In this document: piece after piece, positions 23,716-35,834 of the stretch
Position numbering within the stretch: position 1 is the stretch's first letter
How the letters are laid out: each line of letters opens with the position of its first letter
NCBI GenBank assembly: GCA_025345505.1
Contig: JANVCC010000076.1
Span: forward strand, 7,675,577-7,739,576
From: Todiramphus chloris collaris
Lineage: Eukaryota; Chordata; Aves; Coraciiformes; Alcedinidae
DNA: 64,000 nt
Direction of reading: 5' to 3'
Program-made: the position numbers and the translations under genes
The notes under the pieces: generated by a model
What the model was told of the DNA's origin: nothing
Seen by the model: only the letters and a program-made list of their open reading frames with translations
Database searches by the model: none

Positions 23716-26099
23716 CTGGGCTCAGCTAGTTGTTGCTGGTGCAACATGCATCCGATTTTAACAGTCAATCTACAGAATTCCAGTTAGCTATATCATGAAT
23801 AGAAAGGATTCAGTGAAAACACTACACACAAAGTACTCCTTACTTGGAAAAGCTGGCTTCCATGTATTACGGGGTAAACCACCACCCCCAGGCTTGCATG
23901 AAGGCTACATCCATTTTATCATTACAACTTTCCTCTAAAGACTTACACAACAGTTTCCAGTTCCCCCATTAGTCTGCATTACTTATCCTCCCTCACCACC
24001 CAAAAAAGATAAATTCCATAGAAGCTTTACAAATAGAAGAAGCTAGAGGTTCTGAGCTTAGCACCTCAGCTGGACTTGCATGCTTTCCAACTACAGTAAT
24101 TTCCTTCTCTGACATGAACTTCTCCATTAATACAAATATTTGCGGTGAAATGCCTTTTTGTACTGAATTCACTATATATTCTCTATAGCTGCTAGCAATA
24201 AATCCCCAGTTTATCAGTTTAACTCTACAGTTTCACTTGGTTCTGCCAAAAGAATATTTGGGCTGCATCCCCTCCCTGAAACAGAACAGACATTCAATAA
24301 TTTGTATGTGGTCATAAGCAGGTAAATACAGAATACGAGCATCCATACAACCTCGCATGCTTGCCATAGCTTATTGAAAACAACAACTGTTAGAGCAGTA
24401 TGGATCCTCTTCTATTTCAATTTGATAACAGTTATTTAAGAAGCTTAAGTATTTCTGAAGATACTGACTTCAGCTTCCAGGCTACTGCAGAGGCCCACAC
24501 AGGCGCTTATCTTCTCAGGCACCTTTAAAAAAAAGCAGGCAGGTTTTGATTCCTACAAAGCAGTGATGGCATTTCAAGAGGCACGACAGTAAGTGTACCC
24601 TCTTCAGGTAAGCAGGATACATTTAGTAAGGAATTCCACTCCCCTGCAAAGAGTAATTGCCAGCTGGTTGTTCATGGGCCTGTCTTCTTGTAAATGAACT
24701 TCAGGCACTACTCTAAAACAATAAAAATAAACCATGAATAAACAAAAAAAACACTGAGGAATCAAGGTCACCACAAATCCTTTTGGTAGTCAGCAAACAG
24801 TCTGGTCCATCAGTTTGTACACTGGTCAGGTTAGGTCAGGGTGAAGGTGTTAGGGAAAGACATCAGGCAGGATGACTTAGCAGGACAGAAATGTAGTTAT
24901 CAAACCATACACCTCAAATATACAATTCTAGCATCTGAGCTTAATACAAGCTTAATATTTTAAACAAATTGGACAAGACTTGGAAGGATTACTGATGCCA
25001 CCTCTCTTCCCTGAGCAACAGCTGGAGCAGAAATTGATTGTGGGAGCAATGCCACTTACACATCCAGCACTAATAACAACTGGATATCATCTGGACAAAC
25101 ACATTAGCCTCACTGACACTAAATGAGTACAACGACCTTCAAATCGCAGCTGCTGCAAAGGGTCCCCCCACACCAGGTAGCTGCTGACACCTCCCATCAC
25201 ATACTACCTCACAGTTTCCCAGACTGAAGAGTGTGATTAAAAACAGTTTTAAAAAAATGCCTTCCCAGTGCTCATCTCACAGTTTGGTTCAGAGTTAAAC
25301 CAGGCACAATTAAGTACAAGCACATACAGAGAACATGTAACCTTATATGTGCTAGTAAATCTGACCATTTAGGTCCCAGCTCCATAATGGTTAAAGAAAC
25401 ATCTTTAAAAACCCCAGACAACTACAGTTCCACATCCTTAAGCACTGGCATTGCCTTCACAGAACTCATTTATGGACTGTGAGTTTAAACAATTTGTTCA
25501 ATGTAAACAGTATTTGCCTTCGTCTGTGTTAATCTCTATGCTAATTTTTTATTCATACAATCATACTCAGAATATGTTCAACTACTCACTACAGTGGACA
25601 AAAAAAATATTCTAAAATCTCAAATGAGATATATATTTCTATATATATCTTAAATATAACATCACTGTATCTCTCACAGGAATTAATACGCAGCATTTGC
25701 TCACTGAATGACACAGCAAACAAGTTTCAGAACACAATCCTGCAATTGCGATTTGATGGAAGAGATCTAGATATAGGTACAAAGGTGTTAAAAGTTGACA
25801 GAATTTACAGACAGTTCTCTTTAATAAAGCATTAAATGGAAACATGTGGGGTTTTTTCTCACAAGTTTAGGTAAACAAAAACATTGGGTGGATAAAGAGT
25901 CTGTGGACAGATGCTTTAATGAACAATGCATTACCCACCTAACTTGAAAAAGAATTAATTCGCTACAAAGAATCAGCATCTTAGTAGGAAAACCAAAAAT
26001 GAATAAAAATTTAGTCACAGATAAATGGAGCAGGGGAATAACAGTGAAAGAATTAGCACCCAAACATACACTGAAAAACCGAATTAATTATTTTTCCCT

Positions 26100-26280
26100 A
26101 ACAATTACCCATGTTGAAGCAATACCTTTCAGGATGCTGAACCCTGATCTGCTGTTGTGCGCACAGAGAGACAATTAATTGGAAACACTGAATTGCTGCA
26201 GCACAACAGTTCACACCGACTGCTATTGTGAACACCTCTAATTGCACTTGCCACTCACGCAACTCCTGTAGTCAGGCAAA
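26100..26280. promoter_or_regulatory. Candidate regulatory block (homeodomain palindrome)
   Basis: A perfect palindrome CAATTAATTG at 26172-26181 places two overlapping homeodomain cores together. A further TAATTG core occurs at about 26239. The block is non-repetitive and has several CpGs (26159-26162, 26217, 26259). Function is inferred from motifs only. Confidence 0.22.
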
Positions 26281-28338
26281 ATATACCTGAAGTTAAGAAT
26301 ACAGAAGTATCATGTGTGATATTACATTCATGAACAGAAACACATCCGTGCGGGTTTATATACCACTGAGCTAAGCAGATATGCAGCAATAATAAACCGT
26401 GCAGCTTGCTTGCTTTTCTACGTGCCCAAGAACTGAAGCAAATTTGAAACTGCATGTTATTAGGGAGCTATACAGAATTTCCATTTTTAGATTCCTCAAG
26501 GCTGTACACGCAAGTTGCCTAGTAATGGTTTTCTTCACAGAAAACAAAGTAGCATGTAGAAAAATCTCATTTTCATATGGCATCAGACCTCCTGTAGTAC
26601 TCTGATCTTTTGTGTTCTCTCTGAATTTCCCAGCCCTGTCCATCTAGAAGTAATACAAAGTGAAAATCCCTTCTAAATAGTCACAGGTAGAAAACACCTG
26701 ACAATTACAGCAGAAAATGTAATACAGCAGGAAAGAATGATATAAGGTTATAGAAAGGAATTTTATACAGGATTACTAAGGTAGTTTTGGTTTATATTGT
26801 ATGTTCACGTTCTTCCCCAGTTTAGGTTTTTCCTTTGGCTGGGTCGTACCTGTGTGGTTTAAAACTACTTCTGTAGCACTAAAGTACTGACACTGGAAAT
26901 TTCCATGTACAAAAGCATAAAAGACACACTGTTATCTTTTATTTGTCATAGATGTACTGTTAAGCTCGGGGCGGGGGGTGGAACTCCTAAAAAGACTAAA
27001 AATGAAAATACAGCACCCACTTGTATCAAAAAGTGACCTCTGAGAACAAATCTGATTTTGTCATTATAACGTCTCACATTATTAATGACATAATAATACT
27101 TGTAATATCAACACATTCTAAAAAAGCAAGATGTAAGTTATTTTAAAGGAATCTTAATCTGCACATCTCTACTATGATTATTACGTAATCTTTACAGTAG
27201 TTCTTTAGGCAAGGAATATATCTCACAGAGAAAAATTATTGTGGAAGAATCAGTAATGTCGGTTATTTTACTGAAAGTAGAGTCTTCTTGCAAATAAAAT
27301 CCATTCTGATGACGTTTTCTTACATCCGCCTCATGCTTTCCCCTTTCTGGGCTTTGCACCAAGGGCTAAAACCCAAGTAAGACTAAATAAAACTTGTTCC
27401 TCTACGAAGATCTACTATCACAATCAGCAGCCTTAAAGAAGTCTCCCATATTTTCCATCCCAGCACTGAACTAATTAATTCAGTCCCAGAGAGCCTTACC
27501 AGGATAATTAGTTGATGAACTGAGTGAATTCGGAAGCTTAAGCTACTATTGCTTTTGCAGATCAGGTTCTGCAAAAACCAGCAAAGAACTTGGGATTTTC
27601 AGCATTTTTAGTGCAACTAATTTTTCTCCAAAGGGAAAGCAGAGTGAAAAGAAAAAAAAAAAACCCAAAAAATCCAAGAAACTCCTGTGAGATAAATAAG
27701 AAGAAAATCCCAAGGACTGAGATGTGTGCAAGCACACGTAACAGCCACCCCACCCATAAGTGAAAGCAACCCTGCCAATGGCAAAACCCCCCCATGATAT
27801 TAAATAACTGGCTGAGCACATTCTGCTAATTCTGGAAAGCAAATAAATAAGTATTCTCACATCTCAAGAAAACAGTGCAGAATTATACTGCTGACAGTCC
27901 ATTTCCAGTCATTTCAACGTAACACAGACAACTAAAATTCACTGAATTCCTCAGTGCAGAGTCACTCGGCACCCTGAAGACTGCAGCCCCAGCAAACAAC
28001 TAGAACAAGCTCCTGGCAGGCACTAAATTTCTTATACAGAACAACATTGCTTTAATTCTGTTGCCTTAAGGCCACTCAGAGCACAAAGTATAGGAGCTGA
28101 CTCATTAATGTCTGAAATGGAACTCAAACCAGAATTTATGCATATTTTCAGGCTGCAAAAGTAACACATTTCAGGAGCCTTTCTTTTCCAGACACAATCT
28201 TCTAGATAACACTATAGCTCTAAGATAGTCCAGTATGTTCCTTAGTGTAGTATCTATCTTCAGTATTTTTATGTACAAGGTGGTCATTTTTGTCAAGTCA
28301 TGACACAGTATATGGATCAGCAAAATAACATTGGACAA

Positions 28339-28366
28339 ATATATATATTTTTATATATATATATAA
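28339..28366. repeat. Alternating TA tract
   Basis: Two TA-alternating arms flank a short T-rich centre, making a near-perfect AT inverted repeat that could extrude or melt easily. It is probably length-variable. Confidence 0.9.
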
Positions 28367-28454
28367 AATACCCAATTGTCACCAAAACTATTGACGTGCA
28401 AGACACGACTATTGACCCAGGCTTCAGCTAATCCAGAGCTTCAGATTAGTCTTT

Positions 28455-28753
28455 AGACAGTCTTTTTATCAGGGCCTGCGACAACAGGACAAGGGGTGAT
28501 GGTTTTAAACTAAAAGAGGGGAGATTAAGACTACAGAAGGAAGCAAATTTTGACACTGAGGGAGGAGAGAGCCTGGCCCAGGTTGCCCAGAGAGGTGGTT
28601 GATGCCCCATCCCTGGAACCATTCCAGGTGAGGTTGGCCAGGGCTGTGAGCAACCTGCTCTAGCTGCAGATGTCCCTGCTCTCTGCAGGGGGTTGGACTT
28701 GATGACCTTTAAAGCTCCCTTCCAACCCAAACCATCCTGTGATTCTATGATTA
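28455..28753 (+). mobile_element. CR1 LINE 3' copy, plus orientation
   Basis: About 300 bases of young-type CR1. It begins at the 'AGGGCCTGCGACAACAGGAC' block, passes GAGCCTGGCCCAGGTTGCCC and ends CCATCCTGTGATTCTATGATT, with an intact terminal octamer. It is the plus-strand counterpart of the copies at 4358, 16615 and 18517. It is 5'-truncated and has no coding capacity. An open frame of 122 codons on the opposite strand is an artefact. Confidence 0.96.
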
Positions 28754-29219
28754 AAGCAGGGGCGGGCTGCAGAGCTGAAGGCATCCCATAGCTAAATAAA
28801 GAAAATAAGCCCATGGTCTCACATTTCTTACCAAAACCAGCAGCCTGCCCAAAAGGGATTTCAGATAAAAAGTTAATGCCACTGTTGTCTGTCTTTATAA
28901 GGGAATTATAACATCTCTTTCTTCATACACATTTCCTCCCTGAGAATTTTTAACAACAGCTAAGTAATACTGGCTCTGTGAGGAAAGTAGCTTCCTAAAC
29001 CCAATGGTCAACAGCTGGCACATATTTGAAAGCACAAAAATTGGTGAACCACAGCTTACTCACAGTCCTATCATCATTATAAAATCAGCGCACTTGGGGA
29101 TAAAGTTTTCCTTTCAGGAAGTGTACTTTGTTCAATCAAATCCTGTTGCAGTCTCCTGTTTTAATATCAAAGCTATTTCATCCTCTTGTAGTGCTCTTAG
29201 AGATTGCCTTAAAAGCTCA

Positions 29220-29270
29220 CAAAAAACCAAACAAAGCCACAACAAACAGAACAGAAAAAAAAAAAAACCC
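29220..29270 (+). repeat. A/C-rich low-complexity tract
   Basis: A- and C-dominated sequence with a central run of thirteen As. Same polarity as its siblings. Confidence 0.8.
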
Positions 29271-30335
29271 ACATCAATCTTTTGATTTTCTCTAGTTCTC
29301 CAATTTCAGGAAGAATTGGATTAGTCTCATTTATTCCATTTGGAGGGGACTCGGGGAGGAAAGGAGAAACAACATACTTCCTTCCTACCCATTTTCTTTA
29401 TTCTCTTTTAGTTTTTGTTAGGAATGGGTTCATAGAGAAGAAAACATGAGATTCTCAGATTTTGTATTTCAACAGGAAATAAAATTAACTTTTCCATGAG
29501 AGTTGCTTGAAAATGCTACTTTTTCCACTCTTCTCATTAAATAAGCATGGTGCGTGTACTTGGCCAAAAGCAGAAGTCAGTACATCTAGATGACATAATC
29601 CATATTATTTGTCTTTCTTCTAATATCTTTTGATCTCTTACCTGCTCACACTTCTTGTTATCCTTATTCTTCTCCATTTAAGAAGTTTAGCACAGTTCCC
29701 CCATAACGACCTTGACAATGTATCCCTGAAGTCAATGGAAGCTTTTCCATTAAGACTAGAGAAAAGACCAGCTTTTTTTATTGCTTTCCAACTTTTTCTC
29801 CCTAGCTCCCTCTCTGTTCTTTCATCTCTGAAACAAAGGAAGGAAAAGGACAAACAAAAACTCAAGCAAATTATTTTATACATCCTCTGCTAAAAAAGCG
29901 ATGTCTAGTATATTCTCAATGCCTTTCTTATTAAAAGGTTATTGTCAAGTGCATTTTTTAGATAATTTTGACCACAGCTGAGTACTAAGCAGATACTTTC
30001 AGTGGGCCAATAACAAAGCCCAGGACTCTGTGACAGAATACTAGCATTTAATTTAGAACCCATCGATGGTTCTGAGCATTTCAAAGGGCTCATTTTAAAG
30101 TTCATTACCTTGCAGTTTTCTGCCTGGGATTAGTTTCGTAACAATTTCATATAGCTCAACTTGGGGGGGGCAGGGAGGAAACACCAAGAAACTCAACCCT
30201 AACAATTTTGTTATTTTCCAAATCTTTGCCACTTCAGATGCCTTTTGTCAGCAATGTCCTTTCTTCTGTTTTCCTCATTTCGGAATGATCTTAGGGAAAT
30301 AACCAGGGAAGAGTCTGAATTTGCTTCCCTGGGTT

Positions 30336-30354
30336 GGGGGGGGGGGGGAAGGGG
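30336..30354 (+). repeat. Poly-G run
   Basis: Thirteen Gs (30336-30348), two As, then four more Gs. It is a potential G-quadruplex on the plus strand and a likely site of length error in assembly. Confidence 0.9.
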
Positions 30355-32284
30355 TGTTACTGAAAACTAAAACTTCAGGTTTCAAATCTTTTCCCTAGTT
30401 TCTAACCTTTAGAAGTAAGAAAAATAATTAGAAATAACTCCTAATAAACATATTCAACAGCATGCCTCACTATATTTCACAGTTCTGAGACAAGATGCTG
30501 CCAGCAGCTGCATTTTGTTTATGGAAAAATGATCAATTCCAAACATTATTTTGTCTCACAACCAGCTTCTAATCAACAATCTTATCCTTCAACATGTGAG
30601 TAATTTGCTTTCCCTAATGAACCTTTATAGAAAGCATTCTGTGAAGAAGTTTAGTCCAAAGTACAAGCCCCAGTTCTGTTTTCTTTAGTGTACGGATTCT
30701 GAGAGAAACATTATAATGGGCTTGCTAAAATATTTTTGAGACAAACAAGACCGGTTGATTGTGTTGAATTAACACAACAGCTTCTTCACATTCTCCAAAG
30801 GTTTACAAAAGGTGATGGTGCTCAGCAAGTGTAACAGTGCTCCCTGAGCAACAAATAAGTCGTCCTTTGCTTTTCTAGTTTACTACAGGAAACTTCTACA
30901 AACTTTGCTGACCTTAAGCACACAAATTCAGCTGCACACAGAAGTCATCCCCTAATATTTAAAAGATAAAGAATCAACACTATAAAAAAAGAAAGATTGA
31001 AGCAGGAAACTGTAAAACCTGTGAAATCTTTACAAAGCTAAGAACAGAAGTTAGTCTAAAATTGTATACAGAAGCTTCAACCAATACTTTCAACACTAAC
31101 ACCTAGAGACCTTACAAATCTATGGACTAAAACAACTTGAAGGTGCTAACATGGATCATATGAAGACCTGACAAGAACAACCAGCTAACGTATGATGGAC
31201 AAGACAAATGCCACAGTAGTTCTTGCTCCAGGATTTAGACAATGAGCTCTAAATTTCTTCAGCATACTGAAGGAACAGACAGTAGTCTCATAAGGCAAAA
31301 CCCTGGCAACATCTGGTTAAGATATGCAATGCCACAGACACCATTTTGAGGTTTATGTAGTTTTATCCAACTTGATTGAACCTTCTGCAGGTTTTTGCAC
31401 TTGGAGTTTTAAATGCGATGAAAGAGAACCCTACGGAGCAAGCCAGCACCAAGCCTACCTTCAGCTTGCTGAGGTTGATCAGAACACAGCCCTGCAAGTG
31501 TGCTCGTACATACACGGTACTCAGCTGGGATTAAATTGACCATATACAGGAGTAAATTCCATTTTCAAAGCATCAGAAAGGAGAGAGCAGAAATGAAGCT
31601 TTTTATATTAATCTTGTGATGCGTAGAAGCAGGGAAAGAAAATTTCAATACACACTCTGACCTCCTGAAATTGCAGACAATTTCAGTTGACAGATGTTAG
31701 GCAAACTTTGGTAGGCAATTGTGATCATTGGAGAAAGGAAAACACAAAGGTACAGTCACCTCTGCAAGAGGCCACCTGTGAGATTCATGGTACAATGTTC
31801 AGGTAACAGTCCTTCTTTTGCCTAACTGAGGCCAGTAGCTTTCTTCTGCTAAATTACTCTGCAGAAGGCAAAGCAAGGAGCTGAACACCAAGCTCCCACA
31901 CTCTACAGCGCAACCCTAATCCCACACGGAGAGCAAGCAGAAGGCACCAACTTTTCATGGTGAGCTTTAGGTTTGTTCTAAATTGCTCTTAGATTTTTCT
32001 GTTGGTCAGCTCCACACAATACCAGCATTCAGTTACCTACACAAAAGCACAGGTTTGATTCTTTGTTAAGGTACCAGGATTAGTGTACGTAGGGAAGTAA
32101 CATGCTGCACATGGGGGTGTGTACTGGAACAATCACATGAAAGTTATAGTACATTATAAATGAAAAAGAAAAATTGCCTTTAGGGTGACAGGCCATCCTT
32201 CAAGAAAAGCCAAATAATTTATGCCTGTGGAGGTACTGTAAAGCTCGTATTTTAGCAGACCAAATTCCTCTAGATAATAACTGA

Positions 32285-32400
32285 GGCCCTGCAGGAAGGA
32301 TCTATTAATCCTTTGTATACCTCACTATTGTTTATCGAGCCAAAAGGCAGCGACATAAAACTTTAATGCCATTTTCTCACTCAATGATTTTTTTCACTCA
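32285..32400. promoter_or_regulatory. Candidate regulatory block (OTX/SOX/FOX-type motifs)
   Basis: Within 31 bases are TAATCC (32306-32311, an OTX/bicoid-type core), CTTTGT (32311-32316, SOX/TCF-like) and ATTGTTTA (32327-32334, SOX core overlapping a forkhead core). The surroundings are non-repetitive with two CpGs. This is inference from motif density only. Confidence 0.25.
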
Positions 32401-33094
32401 AAAAAATTGAGGGGTTCTACTGATCAGATACAGCATTCAAAGACTGGAAGAACAGATGGCTTACAGAGTGAATCATTTTTACATCAAGCAAACTTCCACT
32501 GTTTGATACAAACTATGCAGAAGAACGATGCTCCTTTCAAAGCATCCCACTGGGCAGAAAAGAGTGAAGGATCAGAAACAATTAAACAAACGAGCTCACT
32601 ATCAACATCCAAAAAGTTATGTCTACCCCACCACTAACTGTAAAGGCTGAGCTTGGAAGTGTATGTTGCCAAATAGAAGAGACAGATTTCCATCACTGAA
32701 CTGGGTCAAACAGAACAGCACATGCAAGCAGGCACTGATGGGAGCAACCCGCTTACTTAGATCTCTTAATAACCTTATAGGTGGAAAAGCTAAAGGAGAC
32801 CACACACCTTGCCCAAAACGAAGTAAGTCTCTGTTCTCAGATTAAGGAATGATGGGTTTGCCCCAATTCTTGACACAGTTGAAGGTCTGCAGAACACTTC
32901 AGGGTTCACATTAGCTGCAGAAGTTGCAGTGTTGTCTTTACATCAGCCTTTGTGAGTTGTGAGAAACCACTGAAGTACTGGAGCTTAAAACTAAAAATAT
33001 TGTGCAAGATTGTTAGTATTCCTCCAAAACTTATTGCCACAGTTTTCTCAAAGGCATCAGTCCTGCCCCTTTGTGAAGAAGAATAAACATTGAG

Positions 33095-33212
33095 AACAAA
33101 ACCCGCCTGGACGTGTTCCTGTGCAATGTGCTCTGGATGACCCTGCTGGAGCAGGGGTGTTGGACAAGATTGCCAGAGATGCCTTCTAACCCCCACCATT
33201 CTGTAAAGATTC
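33095..33212 (+). mobile_element. CR1 LINE 3' end, older short copy
   Basis: About 118 bases in plus orientation: CCCGCCTGGACGTGTTCCTG, GATGACCCTGCTGGAGCAGG, then TAACCCCCACCATTCTGTAA. It belongs with the older subfamily seen at 6095 and 47600. It is 5'-truncated and non-coding. Confidence 0.93.
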
Positions 33213-33932
33213 TTCTTCTTCTACACAAAAATCGCAGTTTTTACATCCACAGCTATTAAAAGAAAAAAAATCCTCTCTCATCTCTCTCCTGGTCCCTGTT
33301 CATTGCTTCTGGAAGCATTTGGAAAGAGCCAGCCATTCACAAATAGCTTATTTTGGTGAAAGTAGACTGTCATTTTCTTAGAACAAAACACTTAGAGCTC
33401 CCAGTCTGCTGCTTTCCAAATTCTCTAAATGCTGCAGGGCCTTTCTTCTAGGACACCGATGAGAGACAGCCCATGGGAGACTGCCTGCTCTTCAGCAGTT
33501 TTAACCCAGATCTGTCTCCATCGTAAGATGTGAAGGTGGCTGCAAATTTTAGAAACAACCAAGTGAGCCTTTTTTGAATACTTTCCAATTCCCCAGACAT
33601 CCACACTACAATAGGTACGTAAGAAACAGTGGGCTAACGGCACAATGCATAATAAAGGTAACTCGATTTAAAAGCAAATAATCACCAAAAGACACTCTCT
33701 CTGCCATATGTAGAGGAAGACCTCCTGGCTGTTCTGAATATTTAACTATGGAAAGCATATTCTTGAGACGAGGAGAAATGGATGTGTTGGCTACAGCCCT
33801 AGATGACTAGAAAGCAGTTTTCTTTGCTGGGGTGAGAAATTCACTTAGTAATCATTCTGTTCTACTGAGTGTCTGGCCTTGCAGTAACTCTACAGTGCCC
33901 AGTGTACCAGATGGAGGTTTTAGAAATAAACA

Positions 33933-33973
33933 CATATATATATTTATATGTGTGTGTGTGTATGTGTGTGTGT
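33933..33973. repeat. (TA)n/(TG)n compound microsatellite
   Basis: ATATATAT passes into TG repeats interrupted once by TATG. It is probably polymorphic. Confidence 0.93.
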
Positions 33974-34379
33974 ACAAAGTTCTACAAGCTCTACAGTCTC
34001 CCAAACAATAAAACAACCACCACAGACCAAAAACCCCCACGCTTATTCCTAAAATTTAAAATCAGCTAGACCTTAAAAGGCTTAAGTTATTCATAACACA
34101 ACAGTAGCAGAACATTTATGAAGCAGAGGCGATTTGCTATCAATTTTACGCTCACTCTGGTTATTTCTGGTTGTTAAAGGAGTAAATATCCTACAACTGT
34201 TAGGGTTTCCCAAGAGGAAGCAACCGAGAGTGTCACTAGCCACGGGGAAGCAGCAGTGCAGGAAGCAAGTGCCCAGTCCCACACAGACACTCGTCCCACA
34301 CAGACATACAAATTTACTGTGACACAGCCAAGGAATCACGTTTGAACGATTCACTTGAGATTGTTTTTCTGCAAGGCAA

Positions 34380-34920
34380 GTGTCTCTGCTCTATTGTTGC
34401 TTCAGCAAAACATGGAAGGGAAACAAAGGCGAATAAATGTATAATAACCATTCAGGCAAAATATGCCAGAGAGTGACAAATAATTGATTAAATACAAATT
34501 GGACAGCTTTGCTTGTTGGCAGGAACTTGAAAGCATTTTTGTTTATAAACCAGGAACCCGGGGCCGCATTGTGTGAATACATGGGGGGCTTTCAGGCTGC
34601 GTCAGTCGGTGTTTGGGTCTGCTACGCTCACCGCTTCCCTTGATCTCCAGTTTATTTATTTGATCTGTAAAAGAGGATCAAACAGAGCATTGCCAAAGGG
34701 AAATTATGGCTGTCTGAGCTCTTAACCCATTGTAAAAATCTCTCCGTCGAAGCCAAGCGATGAATACGCACGCAGCACTTCCGCAGCCGCGATGAAAGAT
34801 TCCTGGTGCATCGTGAAGATGAAAAATGATTCTCAGTGGAGAGGGAAATTGCCAGAGGTGTCAGCAGACATGTTGTAGTGACGTAAACAGTGACACAGCC
34901 ATCAATTACAATCATCTGGC
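34380..34920. promoter_or_regulatory. Candidate distal enhancer / conserved non-coding element
   Basis: This ~540-base unique block holds TAATTGATTA (34481-34490), which fits the P2 palindrome (TAAT-2-ATTA) bound by paired-class homeodomain dimers. It also holds GTTTATAAAC (34541-34550), a perfect palindrome with two overlapping forkhead cores. CpGs cluster at 34559-34566, 34600-34635 and 34743-34793, although neighbouring sequence is CpG-poor. Retained CpG together with palindromic developmental-factor sites suggests constraint or an unmethylated element. No open frame in it has a recognisable domain. It could also be an untranslated or diverged exon. Conservation untested. Confidence 0.35.
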
Positions 34921-35834
34921 AGCAAAATGGTCCATACCTGAACTATCTAATCCTTTACTATCTTCCTTCTTTCACAACAAGATTTTGGCATTTGGTCTCT
35001 TCAAAAGCTTTATCTCCCATCTTTTTCCAAGCTCCTTTTCCCTAAAGGAAAGCACCTAGACCTTGCAGTCCAGCAGGGACCTTTTCATTAATTATACTAA
35101 ATAAGAGTGATGATCCAGCAAGGTCACCCCAGCCTTTCAGCGTGCCCACTCTTCTGGATAAGTACTTTTCAGCTACAATTGATTACCTTGTCTTTCAGGT
35201 TTGCATGATTCTGTCAAGCAGTGGCACGTGTCACATCAATGTTATTGATACTGCAAGGAGCCACGTTCCAGCCCCGTGCAGCCTCCATCCCATGTTCTGG
35301 GGGGCTAAATCACAATAGAGAATGAAGCCTTTAGAGTGATACCCTGAAAAGGGATGGATGGAACTGGGGAGAACTAGCACAATAGTTTTCCATGACCCAA
35401 TCATGTGGCATAACATAGAGGCCCAACTGCTCACTCAACTCATTCCTTTTACGAAGTGCTTTAAAGCTTTGTTGCTGTACACTGCATCACAGCCATTAAA
35501 AGAAACTCTAAACACCTCTTTTTAATAATGCAGAGTTTCTTTAAGTGTCTTTGGCTCATCTGCTTCAAAAGGAAAGATTGCCACATGGAAGACACTCATA
35601 GGCTGACTTGTGAAGAAAACCACATGCATCCTTTAGCATACATGCTCACCTCTTCCAGTGCAACACAAGAACAGTGAGACCTACCGTTGAATGACTGTAG
35701 CTATCCCTGTGTACGTGCTGTGTGTTTTATCAGACCCACATCTAGAAGATAACAACACCACACACACAAAAAAAATCACTGTTGAGTATTTGCCAAAAGC
35801 AGTTGTCCACTTGCCAATGACATGCACTTGGGTG

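Larger units (their letters stand above)
23716..28454. other. Unique sequence with possible regulatory patches
   Basis: About 4.7 kb without recognisable genes. It includes an AT-rich patch at 25630-25655, a candidate motif block at 26100-26280 and a G-rich patch at 26968-26979. An alternating TA tract at 28339-28366 is listed separately. DNA around 24824-24842 carries repeated GGTCAGG words that loosely resemble nuclear-receptor half-sites. Confidence 0.55.
28754..33094. other. Unique non-coding sequence
   Basis: No gene is recognised. Contents include an A/C tract at 29220-29270 and a G run at 30336-30348. A non-repetitive block at 30460-30620 and a motif cluster at 32285-32400 are also present. 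A 76-codon frame at 32407-32637 has balanced composition but matches no family I know and lacks clear splice borders. Confidence 0.55.
33213..35834. other. Unique sequence containing a strong regulatory candidate
   Basis: No exon found. It contains a TA/TG microsatellite at 33933-33973 and the CpG-bearing block at 34380-34920. About 900 further bases of plain unique sequence follow before the composite CR1. Confidence 0.55.

Noticed and set aside
24824-24842. Repeated GGTCAGG words resembling a nuclear-receptor direct repeat
   Set aside because: Half-sites deviate from consensus and spacing is irregular, so the evidence is too weak for a feature.
32407-32637. 76-codon plus-strand frame with balanced composition
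   Set aside because: No recognisable family, no splice borders, and ordinary chance length for this window.
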